Source: DASXKD01 sp963734725 (GTDB lineage: Bacteria > Actinomycetota > Actinomycetes > Streptosporangiales > Streptosporangiaceae). From it: DNA of 64,000 bases. The position numbers and the translations under genes are program-made. How positions within the stretch are numbered: position 1 is the first letter of the stretch; every line of letters begins with the position of its first letter. Positions 51,198 to 60,467 of this stretch are shown piece by piece. The stretch spans positions 142,208 to 206,207 of the forward strand of contig CAVTIX010000028.1 in assembly GCA_963734725.1 (NCBI GenBank), given 5' to 3'. The notes under the pieces were generated by a model. It was not told the DNA's origin and searched no databases. It was given only the letters and a program-made list of their open reading frames with translations.

Positions 51198-53606
51198 TCA
51201 GGCCGCGATCGGCGCCGAGTCCGCGGCGCCGGCTGGCGCCAGGGCCAGCTCCAGCACCTCGCGCACGTCGCTCACCGGGTGCACGGCCAGCTTGGCGAGC
51301 ACCTCCGCGGGCACGTCGTCCAGGTCCGGCTCGTTGCGCTGCGGGATCAGCACCGTGGTCACACCCGCCCGGTGCGCGGCCAGCAGCTTCTGCTTCACCC
51401 CGCCGATCGGCAGCACCCGGCCGGTGAGCGACACCTCGCCAGTCATCGCCACATCCGGGCGGACCGGCCGTCCGGACAGGAGCGAGGCCAGCGCCGTCGT
51501 CATCGTTACGCCTGCGCTGGGACCGTCCTTGGGGACCGCGCCGGCCTGCACGTGGACGTGCACACCGCGATCCTTGAGGTCGGAAACCGGCAGCTCGAGC
51601 TCGGCGCCGTGGGATCGCAGGTAGGACAGCGCGATCTGGGCCGACTCCTTCATGACGTCGCCGAGCTGCCCGGTGAGGGTTACCCCGGTCGACCCGGTCT
51701 CCAGGTCAGCCAGCGAGGCCTCGATGTACAGCACGTCGCCGCCGGTGCCGGTCACCGCGAGCCCGGTCGCCACGCCGGGCACCGCGGTCCGCCGCTCGAC
51801 CGACGCCAGGTTCGTTTCCGGCGTGAACCGCGGCCGTCCCAGGTAGTCGCGCAGGTTGGCGACGGTGACCTGGACCGGCAGCGCGGCCGGGTCCACCGCG
51901 GCCTTGGCCGCGACCTTGCGCAGCACCCGCGCGATCGACCGCTCCAGCGACCGGACGCCGGCCTCGCGGGTGTACTCCGACGCCATCAGGTGCAGCGCGT
52001 CCTCGGCCAGGGTCACCTCGGCGCTTTCCAGGCCGGCCTTGGACAGCTGCCGGGGCAGCAGGTGGTCCCGCGCGATGAGCACCTTCTCGTCCTCGGTGTA
52101 CCCGTCGAGCTGGACCAGCTCCATCCGGTCCAGCAGCGGGCCCGGGATGCCTTCGAGCACGTTGGCCGTGGCCAGGAACACCACGTCGGAAAGGTCGAGG
52201 TTGACCTCCAGGTAGTGGTCGCGGAAGGTGTGGTTCTGCGCCGGGTCGAGGACCTCAAGCAGCGCCGCCGCCGGGTCGCCGCGGTAGTCGGCGCCGATCT
52301 TGTCCACCTCGTCGAGCAGCACGACCGGGTTCATCGTGCCCCCCTCGCGGATGGCCCGGACGATCCGGCCGGGCAGCGCCCCGACGTAGGTGCGCCGGTG
52401 CCCGCGGATTTCCGCCTCGTCCCGGATCCCGCCGAGCGCGACCCGGACGAACTTGCGGCCCATCGCCCGCGCTACCGACTCGCCCAATGAGGTCTTGCCG
52501 ACCCCGGGCGGCCCGACCAGCGCCAGCACGGCGCCGCTGCGGCGGCCGCCGATGACGCCGAGCCCACGATCCTCGCGGCGCTTGCGCACAGCGAGGTACT
52601 CGACGATCCGCTCCTTCACGTCGTCCAGCCCGGTGTGGTCCTCGTCCAGGATCTGCCGCGCGCCGGCGATGTCGTAGGCATCCTCGGTGCGCTTGTTCCA
52701 GGGCATTTCCAGGATGGTGTCCAGCCAGGTGCGGATCGACCCTGTCTCCGGGGACGCGTCCGGGGTCCGCTCCAGCCTGCCGACCTCCTTGAGCGCCGCC
52801 TCGTGTACCTTCTCCGGCAGGTTGGCAGCCTCGACCCGGGCCCGGTAGTCGTCCTCCTCGCTGTCGCCGTCTCCGGTCAGCTCGTTGAGCTCCTTCCGCA
52901 CCGCGGCGAGCTGCTGGCGTAGCAGGAACTCCTTCTGCTGCTTCTCCATGCCCTCGGTGACGTCCTTGCGGATGGTCTCTGCGACGTCCAGCTCGGCGAG
53001 GTGGTCGCGGGTCCAGCCGATGGTCAGCTCCAGCCGCTGCACCAGGTCCGCGGTCTCGAGCAAGGTGAGCTTCTGCTCCGCGGTCAGGTAGCTCGCGTAA
53101 CCGGCCCGGTCGGCGATCGCGGACGGGTCATCGAGCTGCTCGAACATATCGATGACCTGCCATGCCCCGCGCTTGCCGAGCACGCCGATGACCAGGGCCT
53201 TGTACTCCTTGGCCAGTTCCGCGGCGCGCGCGCCGTGGCCGGTCTCCTCGATCACGGCGCCCTCGACCCACAGCGCCGCGCCGGGGCCGGTCGTGCCCGA
53301 GCCGATCCGGACCCGCGTCACGCCGCGGACGACGGCGCCCGGCTCACCACCGGGCAGCCTGCCGACCTGCTCCACGACAGCCAGCGTGCCCACGGCCGCC
53401 AGGCCGCGCTCGCCGAGCCTCGGCACCAGCAGGACCTGCGGCTTGTCTTCGGAACGGATGCCAGGGCCGCGCCCCAGCCCCTTGTTGCGCGCTGCCTCGA
53501 TGGCGCCACGGACGTCTTGGTCCGAAAGCTCGATCGGAACCACCATGCCGGGCAGCACCACCTCGTCGGCCAAGGGCAGCACCGGCAGGGTGAGCGTCTC
53601 GCTCAT
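51198..53606 (-). CDS. lon: ATP-dependent Lon protease
   Basis: 802 residues: N-terminal substrate domain (from LPVLPLADEVVLPGMVVPIE), a coiled-coil region around EKQQKEFLLRQQLAAVRKEL, the AAA+ domain with Walker A GPPGVGKTS, Walker B NPVVLLDEVDK, and the protease domain with the Ser of PKDGPSAGVTM and the Lys in GGVKQKLLAAHRA. It degrades damaged and regulatory proteins in the cytosol. GGAGG precedes the ATG at 53606. A perfect HAIR operator 16 bp upstream implies repression by HspR and induction by heat, as known for Streptomyces lon. Confidence 0.95.
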   Translation of the reverse strand: MSETLTLPVLPLADEVVLPGMVVPIELSDQDVRGAIEAARNKGLGRGPGIRSEDKPQVLLVPRLGERGLAAVGTLAVVEQVGRLPGGEPGAVVRGVTRVRIGSGTTGPGAALWVEGAVIEETGHGARAAELAKEYKALVIGVLGKRGAWQVIDMFEQLDDPSAIADRAGYASYLTAEQKLTLLETADLVQRLELTIGWTRDHLAELDVAETIRKDVTEGMEKQQKEFLLRQQLAAVRKELNELTGDGDSEEDDYRARVEAANLPEKVHEAALKEVGRLERTPDASPETGSIRTWLDTILEMPWNKRTEDAYDIAGARQILDEDHTGLDDVKERIVEYLAVRKRREDRGLGVIGGRRSGAVLALVGPPGVGKTSLGESVARAMGRKFVRVALGGIRDEAEIRGHRRTYVGALPGRIVRAIREGGTMNPVVLLDEVDKIGADYRGDPAAALLEVLDPAQNHTFRDHYLEVNLDLSDVVFLATANVLEGIPGPLLDRMELVQLDGYTEDEKVLIARDHLLPRQLSKAGLESAEVTLAEDALHLMASEYTREAGVRSLERSIARVLRKVAAKAAVDPAALPVQVTVANLRDYLGRPRFTPETNLASVERRTAVPGVATGLAVTGTGGDVLYIEASLADLETGSTGVTLTGQLGDVMKESAQIALSYLRSHGAELELPVSDLKDRGVHVHVQAGAVPKDGPSAGVTMTTALASLLSGRPVRPDVAMTGEVSLTGRVLPIGGVKQKLLAAHRAGVTTVLIPQRNEPDLDDVPAEVLAKLAVHPVSDVREVLELALAPAGAADSAPIAA

Positions 53607-53621
53607 GAACGCCTCCAAAAG

Positions 53622-53642
53622 CTTGAGTCAACTACACTCAAG
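53622..53642. promoter_or_regulatory. HAIR element (HspR operator) of lon
   Basis: CTTGAGT-N7-ACTCAAG, an exact match to the HspR-associated inverted repeat consensus, sits 16 bp before the lon start codon. Confidence 0.9.
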
Positions 53643-53654
53643 AAAGAAGAGCCG

Positions 53655-53894
53655 TCAGATATTTCCCCTGCGTGTTCGTCCTGAGCGATCACGCCCGCCG
53701 GGCGCGTATCGCCTGCCCGTGCGGGTCACTCGGCGGGCGCCTGCGGCCACTGTGACGAGCATGAAGGTGCCGACGAGCTCGATGATCACCCGCATCGGCA
53801 GCCTCCGTTCCCGCAGAGTGTCCTCCTCGAATCTGAGGAGATAGCTGGTGCCGACGGTGGCCATGTACTGATCACCGAGATTCTCGGATGCCAT
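53655..53894 (-). CDS. Short membrane protein, possibly a truncated aquaporin/MIP start
   Basis: 79 residues from an ATG with GGAGG ten bases upstream. A charged N-terminal part (RFEEDTLRERRLP) is followed by one helix, MRVIIELVGTFMLVTVAAGA, that resembles the first helix of MIP channels, and then a basic tail (RRVTRTGRRYAPGGRDR). If it derives from a MIP gene only the first helix remains; the similarity is weak. It is upstream of lon on the same strand, with the HAIR element between. Confidence 0.4.
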   Translation of the reverse strand: MASENLGDQYMATVGTSYLLRFEEDTLRERRLPMRVIIELVGTFMLVTVAAGARRVTRTGRRYAPGGRDRSGRTRRGNI

Positions 53895-54453
53895 GGGCGT
53901 CTCGCCTCCTGATCCGCGGGGCGGTGGTGGGCGCGGTAGCGGCAAGCCTTGCCCGGGCGGCCCGCGCCAGAGCGGTGATCTCGCAGAATCTACAGAGCGT
54001 AGTTGATTCATGACACCAGGCTCGAGCGCTGGACAAATGGCTTGGCAGATACTTACGCTGGCCATTGGTTGTCCCCCACGTCGGGGCGAGGGTGCAGGCC
54101 AAAACAAATGGGGAGCAAGTCGCCGGCCGATTGTGCCTGTGCGACACGATGCGGCGCGGAACGGAGTGCTCGCTTTGTCCGGGCTGCCGCCGCTGGCGGC
54201 CATGGCTCGGGCAGATCAGGCGCGTCGTCAAGGGGCTGATCAGCGGGCCCGAACCTGAAGATCTCTAGGCTAGCCTCCTGGTTAGGTTGTCCGCGCTCTG
54301 CCGTGCGATATGGCGATAAAGCACTGTGTGCGCAATTCGCGGGTGAAATGCAGGGGTTGTCCGCAGTTTCCCTTTGAAAGCGATCGGCTATTCAGGCGAC
54401 CTGGCCAGGGCTGTTGCTCGCCCAGGCTCTAGTGCCGGTAAGTTCGTCGGTGA
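53895..54453. other. Gene-poor stretch upstream of the short membrane protein
   Basis: About 560 bp with lower and more variable GC. A plus-strand frame at 54065-54268 has a cysteine-rich stretch (RGTECSLCPGCRRWRPW) but no ribosome binding site and poor third-position bias, so I do not call it. Nothing else is supportable. Confidence 0.4.
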
Positions 54454-54828
54454 TCAGCGCCACCCAGGGCCACGCGGCGCCGGGCCCATGTCCTCCCAGT
54501 TCATATGGTGGCCGACCGGGTCAGGGCTGTGATGGCGCCGCGTGACCCCGGCGCCGGCCGAGCGGGCCGGCGCGCGGCGATGAGCCGCCCCGGCGGACGC
54601 GACCTCCCCCACGGTGACCGTCTTTGGATCGCCGCCCGCGGCGATGCTCCTGACCACCATGTCCCGGCTGATGGTCCCGCGGACCTCGCCGTTCTCCGCG
54701 CGGACCACAAGGGCCGCGACCCCCAGTTCGCGCATCAGGTGACCCGCTTGGCGCAGGGTCTTTGCCGGGTCGATGTACGCCGCGTCCGCTTTCGCGGCCT
54801 TGCCCGTGCCAATCACCGCGACCCCCAT
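54454..54828 (-). CDS. CBS-domain protein, second CBS motif degraded
   Basis: 124 residues from an ATG with AGGGGA upstream. One CBS motif is readable (TLRQAGHLMRELGVAALVVR, then GEVRGTISRDMVVRSIAAGG). After TVTVGEVAS the sequence becomes basic and Pro-rich where the second CBS motif of such ~135-residue proteins should be, though it still ends near the expected length. A frame slip after 54600 is likely. CBS pairs bind adenine nucleotides and sense energy state. Confidence 0.6.
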   Translation of the reverse strand: MGVAVIGTGKAAKADAAYIDPAKTLRQAGHLMRELGVAALVVRAENGEVRGTISRDMVVRSIAAGGDPKTVTVGEVASAGAAHRRAPARSAGAGVTRRHHSPDPVGHHMNWEDMGPAPRGPGWR

Positions 54829-55024
54829 ATCGTTCCCCTGTCTATGTAGATCAACGATCAGCGGGCGCAGATAGTTCACTCTGCCCGGCGGATCGCACGC
54901 CCCGTACTCGCCGTAAGGCCCGGGGCAAAGAGAACAGGCTGATGCCACCCGCGCGGCCCCCTGACGCGCGGGTGGCAAGCCCAGGCTGGTTCAGCCCACA
55001 GGAGCTGTTACTTCGCGACTGCGG

Positions 55025-56083
55025 TTACGGCCGGGCGTGCAGTCGCTTCCGCCGTCGGCGCGGCGTCCTGTTGTCCGCCCTCCGTGGCCACCTGCCTGGT
55101 GCTGGCTTCCAGCACAGCTGGGCGAGGTGCAGGCCCGGCGCAACCGGTGTGCAGATCGTGTGGACGCGCAGCCGGCCCGCCTGGCGGCGCCGCTGCCAGG
55201 CGCTCAGCAGCACCGCCGTGGCAATGATCGCGGCGATCACGCCGAGGCTCACCGCGGCCGGGATGTGCAGCACGCCCGCGAGGAGCATTTTCACCCCGAT
55301 GAAAGCGAGCAAGGCGGTCAGGCCCTGGGTGAGGTAGCCAATCCGCGTCATCGCGCCGGCCAGCACGAAGTACAGGGCGCGCAGCCCGAGCACCGCGAAC
55401 GCGTTGGAGGTGAAGACCAGGAACATATCGGTCGTGACCCCGAGCGCCGCCGGAATCGAATCGGCCGCGAAGATCACGTCGGTCGCCTCGATGACGACCA
55501 GCACAGCAAGCAGCGGGGTCGCGGCAAGCCTGCCGTCCAGCCTGGTCAGGAACCGCCCGCCGTCGTAGTCCTCGCTGACTGGCATGACCCGGCGCAAGGC
55601 GCGCAGGATGAGGCCGTGCCTGGTGTTGACGTGCACGCCGCCCCGCGCCATGCGCAGCGCCGCGACGATCAGCAGCCCGCCGAACAGGTACCCGGCCCAG
55701 CTCAGGTGCTCCAGCAGCGTCGCGCCCGCCGCGATGAAGCCGGCCCGCAGCACGAGGGCGCCGAGGACGCCGGCGAACAGCACCCGGTGCTGGTAGGCGC
55801 CGGGCACGGCGAACGCCTGGAACAGCAGCGCGAACACGAAGACGTTGTCGATGCTGAGCGCCTTCTCGACCAGGTAGGCGGTGAAGTACTCCTGCCCCGC
55901 CGCGCCGCCGCGCCAGGCGAGGAGGACGCCACCGAACGCGACCGCCGCGGCCACCCACCCGGCGCTGACCAGCACCGCGCGCCGCATCGTCGGCTGGCCC
56001 CGGGCCATCGCCAGGTCAACGGCCAGCAGGCCGAGGATCACGCCCACGGCCGCCGCCCACGCCCATGCCGGCGTGCCCGTCAT
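55025..56083 (-). CDS. TerC-family integral membrane protein
   Basis: 352 residues in the given frame. The TerC core is clear: YLVEKALSIDNVFVFALLF, VLVVIEATDVIFAADSIPAA with its conserved acidic residues in the membrane, and IGVKMLLAGVLHIPA. TerC proteins support metal (manganese) export and folding of secreted proteins. After about residue 300 the tail becomes Arg/Pro-rich; another frame from about 55145 gives a more ordinary tail, so a frame slip near the C-terminus is likely. ATG overlaps the DedA stop (ATGA), so DedA and TerC are coupled. Confidence 0.8.
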   Translation of the reverse strand: MTGTPAWAWAAAVGVILGLLAVDLAMARGQPTMRRAVLVSAGWVAAAVAFGGVLLAWRGGAAGQEYFTAYLVEKALSIDNVFVFALLFQAFAVPGAYQHRVLFAGVLGALVLRAGFIAAGATLLEHLSWAGYLFGGLLIVAALRMARGGVHVNTRHGLILRALRRVMPVSEDYDGGRFLTRLDGRLAATPLLAVLVVIEATDVIFAADSIPAALGVTTDMFLVFTSNAFAVLGLRALYFVLAGAMTRIGYLTQGLTALLAFIGVKMLLAGVLHIPAAVSLGVIAAIIATAVLLSAWQRRRQAGRLRVHTICTPVAPGLHLAQLCWKPAPGRWPRRADNRTPRRRRKRLHARP

Positions 56084-56798
56084 CGGCTGTCTCTTTGCTC
56101 GGTCAGGCCCAGCGCGGCAGTGCCCGCCGGGCGCACCGGGGCGGGGCGGGTGCTTGGGTGCGTTCCTCCGCACCGGCTTGCTCCGGGGTACGGGCGCGCT
56201 GCTGCCTGCTGCGGCGCCAGATCCAGGCTCGCCGTAGCCGCCTCGATCAGCACGCTGATCACGACGGTCAGCCCCAGCGCGAGCAACAGCCCCACCCACG
56301 GCCGGTCTTCGAACGCCTTGCCGCCCAGACGGCCGATGAAGAAGGCATAGCTCGCCCAGATCACCGCGGCGAAGGCGGTCGCCACGACGAAACGGCGCCG
56401 TGGATAGCCGACCAGGCCGCAGGTCAGCGTGATGGCGGTGCGCCCGCCGGGAATGAAGCGGCAGCCGATGATGATGCGCGCGCCGAAGCGGTGCAGCGAC
56501 CGCTCCGCCCAGCCCGCCTGTGCGCGCCGCGCTCCCCGGCGAAGACCCGCGGCGCGGCGGCGGGGCCGAAGCGCCGGCCGAGCAGGTAGGCCGCGTTGTC
56601 CCCGAGGAACGCGCCGAACGCCGCCAGCGCGACGAGCACGGCGGCCCTGGGATCCGCGCTGCCCGCGGTGGCGACGCCGAGCGCGATCACCGCGGTCTCG
56701 CTGGGCAGCAGCGGGATCAGCGCGTCGAACGCCGGCAGCAGGACGGCGATGAAGTAGGAGATCAGGGACGAAACGCCCAGATGCGAGAGCCCGGTCAC
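56080..56798 (-). pseudogene. DedA-family membrane protein with a frameshift
   Basis: GTG at 56798 with GGGAGGG upstream. The first frame reads ISYFIAVLLPAFDALIPLLP SETAVIALG-type sequence and AAFGAFLGDNAAYLLGRRFG, typical of DedA N-terminal membrane re-entrant parts. At about 56530 the frame is lost; the second frame continues SLHRFGARIIIGCRFIPGGR and TAITLTCGLVGYPRRRFV, the conserved R-F-x-P-x-R/G-R DedA motif. Members flip undecaprenyl phosphate or phosphatidylethanolamine-type lipids. The stop overlaps the TerC ATG. If the frameshift is a sequencing error the protein is normal length (~240). Confidence 0.7.
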
Positions 56799-56905
56799 CG
56801 CAGCGCCCTCCCCTCCAGGGCTGGACGCTGGTTGTCCGCGCGGGACGCCGGCTGTCCCGGCGGGCAGCGCGGGCGCCCGCCACAAGATGATCTTGATTAG
56901 CTGAG

Positions 56906-57776
56906 CTACGAATCGCCGCGGTGCCCGCGTACCTGCCGAGCAACGTGATTCCGCCGATAGCCGCCGCGGCGCCGGCCAGTTGCACCGCGATCCCCGCCGG
57001 GGAGGCGGCGAGGCGCTCGCCGAAGAGCAGGGTGCCGAGCAGTACCCCGCACGCGGGCTCGACCGTGTCCATGACCGGCAGGCTGGCGGCCAGCGCCCCG
57101 GCCTGGAAGGCGTTCGCCGACAACACGCAGCCCCGCCAGGCCGAGCGCCAACAAGGCCCAGGGCTGCCAGTGCGCCAGCGTGGCGCCGGGGCCGACGGCG
57201 CGCACCAGCCGGGTGAGGCTCAGCGTCACCGCGGCGGTGAGGCCGAACACGGCGCCGGCGGCGGTGGCCGTCAGGGCCGCGCGGGCAGGGCCGCCGCGCC
57301 AGCCGGCCCGCGCTCAGCGCCAGCACGCAGACCAGTGCCACGCTGGCGAAGGCCAGCAGCCAGTCCCGCGGCGGGGCATCGGACCGGCCGGACGACGGTG
57401 GCGCGGCAGCCAGGAACGCGGCTATCCCACCGGCCGCGAGCACGCAGCCGAGCCAGTCCCGCGCCCGCAGCGGCCGTGAGTATCTCGCCGCGACCGGCAG
57501 CGCGAACAGCAGATCCGTCGCCACGATCGGGGCGACCAGCGAGAGCGGGCCGAACGCCAGGGCCAGGGCCTGCAGGCCGTAGGCGACGGCGGCGAGCACG
57601 ATGCCGGCCAGCGAGAGCGGGCGGCCGGCCAGCCGGGCAAGCAACCGGAAGGACAGGTCGGCCGACTTCGGCGCGAGCTGAGCCTGCCGGTGCTGCAGCG
57701 CGGCGGCCACGCCAAACGAGCCTGCGGCGCCCAGCGCCGCGAGCACCGCGATCGCGGTGGCGGCGGGATCGCTCAC
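56906..57776 (-). pseudogene. DMT-superfamily (EamA-like) transporter with two frameshifts
   Basis: GTG at 57776, whose ribosome binding site GGGAGG lies in repeat copy D. Frame 1 gives LAALGAAGSFGVAAALQHRQ, LAPIVATDLLFALP-like helices and VALVCVLALSAGRLARRP. At about 57320 the frame is lost; frame 2 gives AVTLSLTRLVRAVGPGATLA and LALLALGLAG; at about 57135 frame 3 gives VEPACGVLLGTLLFGERLA and GAAAAIGGITLLGRYAG, the classic end of a ten-helix DMT protein. Exporter of unknown small molecule. All parts are present in order. Confidence 0.7.
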
Positions 57777-57785
57777 TTTTTCCTG

Positions 57786-57950
57786 GCCTCCCTCGCGGGA
57801 CGTCGTGCCGGAGGCGCGCTGGACAACAACGCGCTGGCTTCGGGAGGCATGGGGGTCCGGGGGCTTACCCCCGGGGTCGGCAGAGTCTCGCCGCCGGGAA
57901 GCCGCAGCGCGGAGCGATGCGGCGTTCGGCCAGGCGGCTGCGGCGTGACG
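57786..57950 (+). repeat. Dispersed intergenic repeat, copy D
   Basis: Begins GCCTCCCTCGCGGGACGTCG, has one 20-base unit, a strong GGGGGTCCGGGGG...CCCCCGGGG block and CAGAGTCTCGCCGCCGGGA, and ends CGGCTGCGGCGTGACG. The same block is in copy A. Read on the minus strand it lies between a small membrane protein and the DMT gene, and its end forms the DMT gene's ribosome binding site. Confidence 0.88.
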
Positions 57951-58131
57951 CTGACTGTGGTTGGCACAGGGAGTCGCATGACGCGGCCCCGGGCCGGCCC
58001 CGCTCCGGGCGGTGGAGGCCCCGCCGGCGGCGGGCACGGGACCTGCCCACGTACAGCCGGGCGCAGATGGCGCCCAGCACGGCCCCGAAGATGACCCATG
58101 GGGCGAGTACGATCAGGTCACTTCCCGTCAC
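57865..58131 (-). CDS. Small single-helix membrane protein whose frame runs into repeat D
   Basis: GTG at 58131 with AAGGA upstream. One helix, LIVLAPWVIFGAVLGAICA, then a very basic stretch (YVGRSRARRRRG). From about residue 55 the codons are those of the dispersed repeat, so the last ~30 residues are probably not native. The original stop was apparently removed when the repeat entered. Family unknown. Confidence 0.45.
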   Translation of the reverse strand: MTGSDLIVLAPWVIFGAVLGAICARLYVGRSRARRRRGLHRPERGRPGAASCDSLCQPQSASRRSRLAERRIAPRCGFPAARLCRPRG

Positions 58132-58261
58132 TGCCGTAGTCCTTTTCTCGCTGTTACCAGGCACCACTTAATGGCACAGCCGTGCCGGGCGGGTGAAACT
58201 GTCGTGGTGACGGTGTGGAGATGCCGGGCCGGGGTCGGCCGGGCCGGCCCGGGAAGGATGC

Positions 58262-58977
58262 GTGAGCGTGATGGCCGCGACGGTGCTGCTGGTCGAGGAC
58301 GAGCGCAAGCTGCGGGACCTGGTGCGCTCCTACCTGGAACGGGCCGGGTTCACCGTGCTGTCCACCGGTTCCGGGGCGGAGGCGCTCAGCCTCGCCGCCT
58401 CCGCGTCCCCCGATCTGGTCGTACTGGACCTCGGCCTGCCCGACATCCCCGGGGAGACGGTGGCCAGGGAGCTGCGGGCCGAGGCGCGGCGTCCCGGTGC
58501 TGATGCTCACCGCCAAGAGCAGCGAAGAGGACCGGATACGCGGCCTGGAGCTGGGCGCGGACGACTACGTCACCAAGCCGTTCAGCCCGCGGGAGCTGGT
58601 GCTCCGGGTTCAGGCGATCCTGCGGCGCGGCGGCGGCGGCGCGGCTGCCGAGCAGGGGGTGGCCAGCTACGGCGGTGACGAGCTCGTCATCGACGAGCCA
58701 CGGCGTGCGGTCGTGGTCCGCGGCGCGCCCGTTGACCTCACTCCGACCGAATGGGGCCTGCTGCTGGCGCTGGCCACGGTGCCCGGCCGGGTTTACTCCC
58801 GGTTCGAGCTGATCAACCGGGTCCGTGGCTACGAGTTCGAAGGGTATGAGCGCACCGTGGACTCGCACGTGAAGAACCTGCGCCGCAAGATCGAGGACGA
58901 TCCCGGCAATCCGCGGATCGCTGCAGACCGCCGTCCTGGGCGGCGGCTACCGCCTGGGGCTGGCCCGCGATGGCTGA
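58262..58977 (+). pseudogene. OmpR-family response regulator with two frameshifts
   Basis: GTG at 58262 after GGAAGGA. Receiver domain: ATVLLVEDERKLRDLVRSYL, phosphoacceptor Asp in LVVLDLGLPDIPGE. At about 58490 one base is off; the frame then continues VLMLTAKSSEEDRIRGLELG and ADDYVTKPFSPREL, with the conserved Lys, and a winged-helix DNA-binding domain (LTPTEWGLLLALA, RTVDSHVKNLRRKIE). A second slip at about 58918 restores the normal ending QTAVLGGGYRLGL and TGA. The histidine kinase gene overlaps the stop. Confidence 0.78.
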
Positions 58978-60324
58978 CGCCGGGCCCAGGCGCCCTGGCG
59001 CCCGGAGCGACCGCTCGGCCTGCGGCTGGCCCTGGCGTTCGTCGGGGTCGCGCTGGCCGCGGTGGCGCTGCTCGCCGGGCTCGCGGCGGCGTTCACCGCC
59101 GCGGATGTCCGGACCTGGCCAGCCGGCAGCGGTCCAACCTGGCCAGTGCGATCACGGTGGCCGCCGGGGCGGCGTGGGACCGCACCAATTCCTGGGCGGG
59201 CGCGGACCTCAACCCTGTGCTCGACCTGGCCGCCCGCACCGGCGCCGACGTGCAGGTGCGGGACCACGCTGGGCGGATCGCCGCGGTGTCCCAGCGGTTC
59301 TCCCAGCACGCATCGAGCCCGCAGCTCAGCCGCCCAGTCGTGGTCCGGGGCCAGCCGGTCGGCCAGGCCGTCGTCCGGTTTCCCGGTACTGGCTGGGCGC
59401 CGCGGATGCGGCCCTGCGGACCGCGCTCTGGCGCGCCATCGCGGGGGCCGCCTGGGTCGGCCGGCGCTGCTCGCGTTGCTCACCGGCCTGGCCGTGGCGC
59501 GGCGGATCACCCGCCCGGTGGAACGGCTGATCGCCGTCACGCGGGCGATGGGCCAGGGCGATCGCGCGGCCCGCGTCGGGCCGATCCGGGCCCCGGGGGA
59601 GATCGGCGAGCTAGCGACCGCCTTCGACCTGATGGCCGACACGCTGGACCGGCAGGAGCAGCTCCGCCGCGACCTGGGTCGCCGACGTGGCCCACGAGCT
59701 GCGGACGCCGATCGCGGTCCTGCAGGCCGGTCACGAGGCGCTGCTGGACGGGGTGACCGAGCCGACCCCAGGGCAGCTCGCGTCGCTGCTGCGGGATGAG
59801 GTGCTGCGGCTGGCCCGGATGGTCGGCGACCTGCAGACCCTGGCCGCGGCCGATGCGGCCGCGCTGCAACTGACGCTGAGCCGGGAGGACCTGGCCGGGA
59901 TCGCCGCCGAGACGCCGCGGAAAGCCTGCGGGCCGGTTCGAAACGGCCGGGCATCGCCCTGGAGCGGCGGCTCGCTCCCGTGAGCGTGCTCGCGGACGGG
60001 GGCAGGCTCCATCAGGTCGTCACCAACCTGCTCACCAACGCGCTGAAGTTCACCCCCTCCGGCGGCCAGGTCACCCTGCGGGACCGCCCCGGCGGGAGCC
60101 GAAGCCGTCTTGCAGGTCACCGACACCGGGCCCGGCATCCCCGCCGATGAGCTGCCGTGGATCTTCGACCGGTTCTGGCGGGGGCGCGCCGCGGCGCACA
60201 TCTCGGGAGCGGGATCGGCCTGGCCGTGGCCGCCGAACTGGCCAACGCCCACGGGGGCTCGCTGCAGGCCCGCAGCGAGCCAGGTCGCGGCGCACAGCTC
60301 ATCCTCACTCTGCCCCGGGCCTGA
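58970..60324 (+). pseudogene. Sensor histidine kinase with many frameshifts
   Basis: ATG at 58970 overlaps the regulator's stop. Pieces in three frames, in order: an N-terminal helix (LALAFVGVALAAVALLAGLA), an extracellular sensor, a second helix and HAMP domain (RRITRPVERLIAVTRAMGQG, then GELATAFDLMADTLDRQEQL), the H box VAHELRTPIAVLQA, N box LHQVVTNLLTNALKFTPSGG, and G boxes VTDTGPGIPADELPWIFDRF. At least five slips are needed to join them. The kinase and regulator form a two-component pair; its signal is unknown. Confidence 0.72.
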
Positions 60325-60467
60325 CCTGTGCCGCAGCGGCCCGGGCCGCCGTTCCTTCACACCGTCACCACAGCCGCAGCACCGCTTGTGCACAACCGCC
60401 CTGTTCCAGAACGCAGCGTGCCAGTCGCTGGTGCGATCTGGCCTCAGCCAATCGAGGAGCACGAGAA

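Noticed and set aside
54065..54268. Cysteine-rich 67-residue plus-strand frame (RGTECSLCPGCRRW)
   Set aside because: CxxC spacing is suggestive of a zinc ribbon, but there is no ribosome binding site, weak codon bias and no recognisable family.
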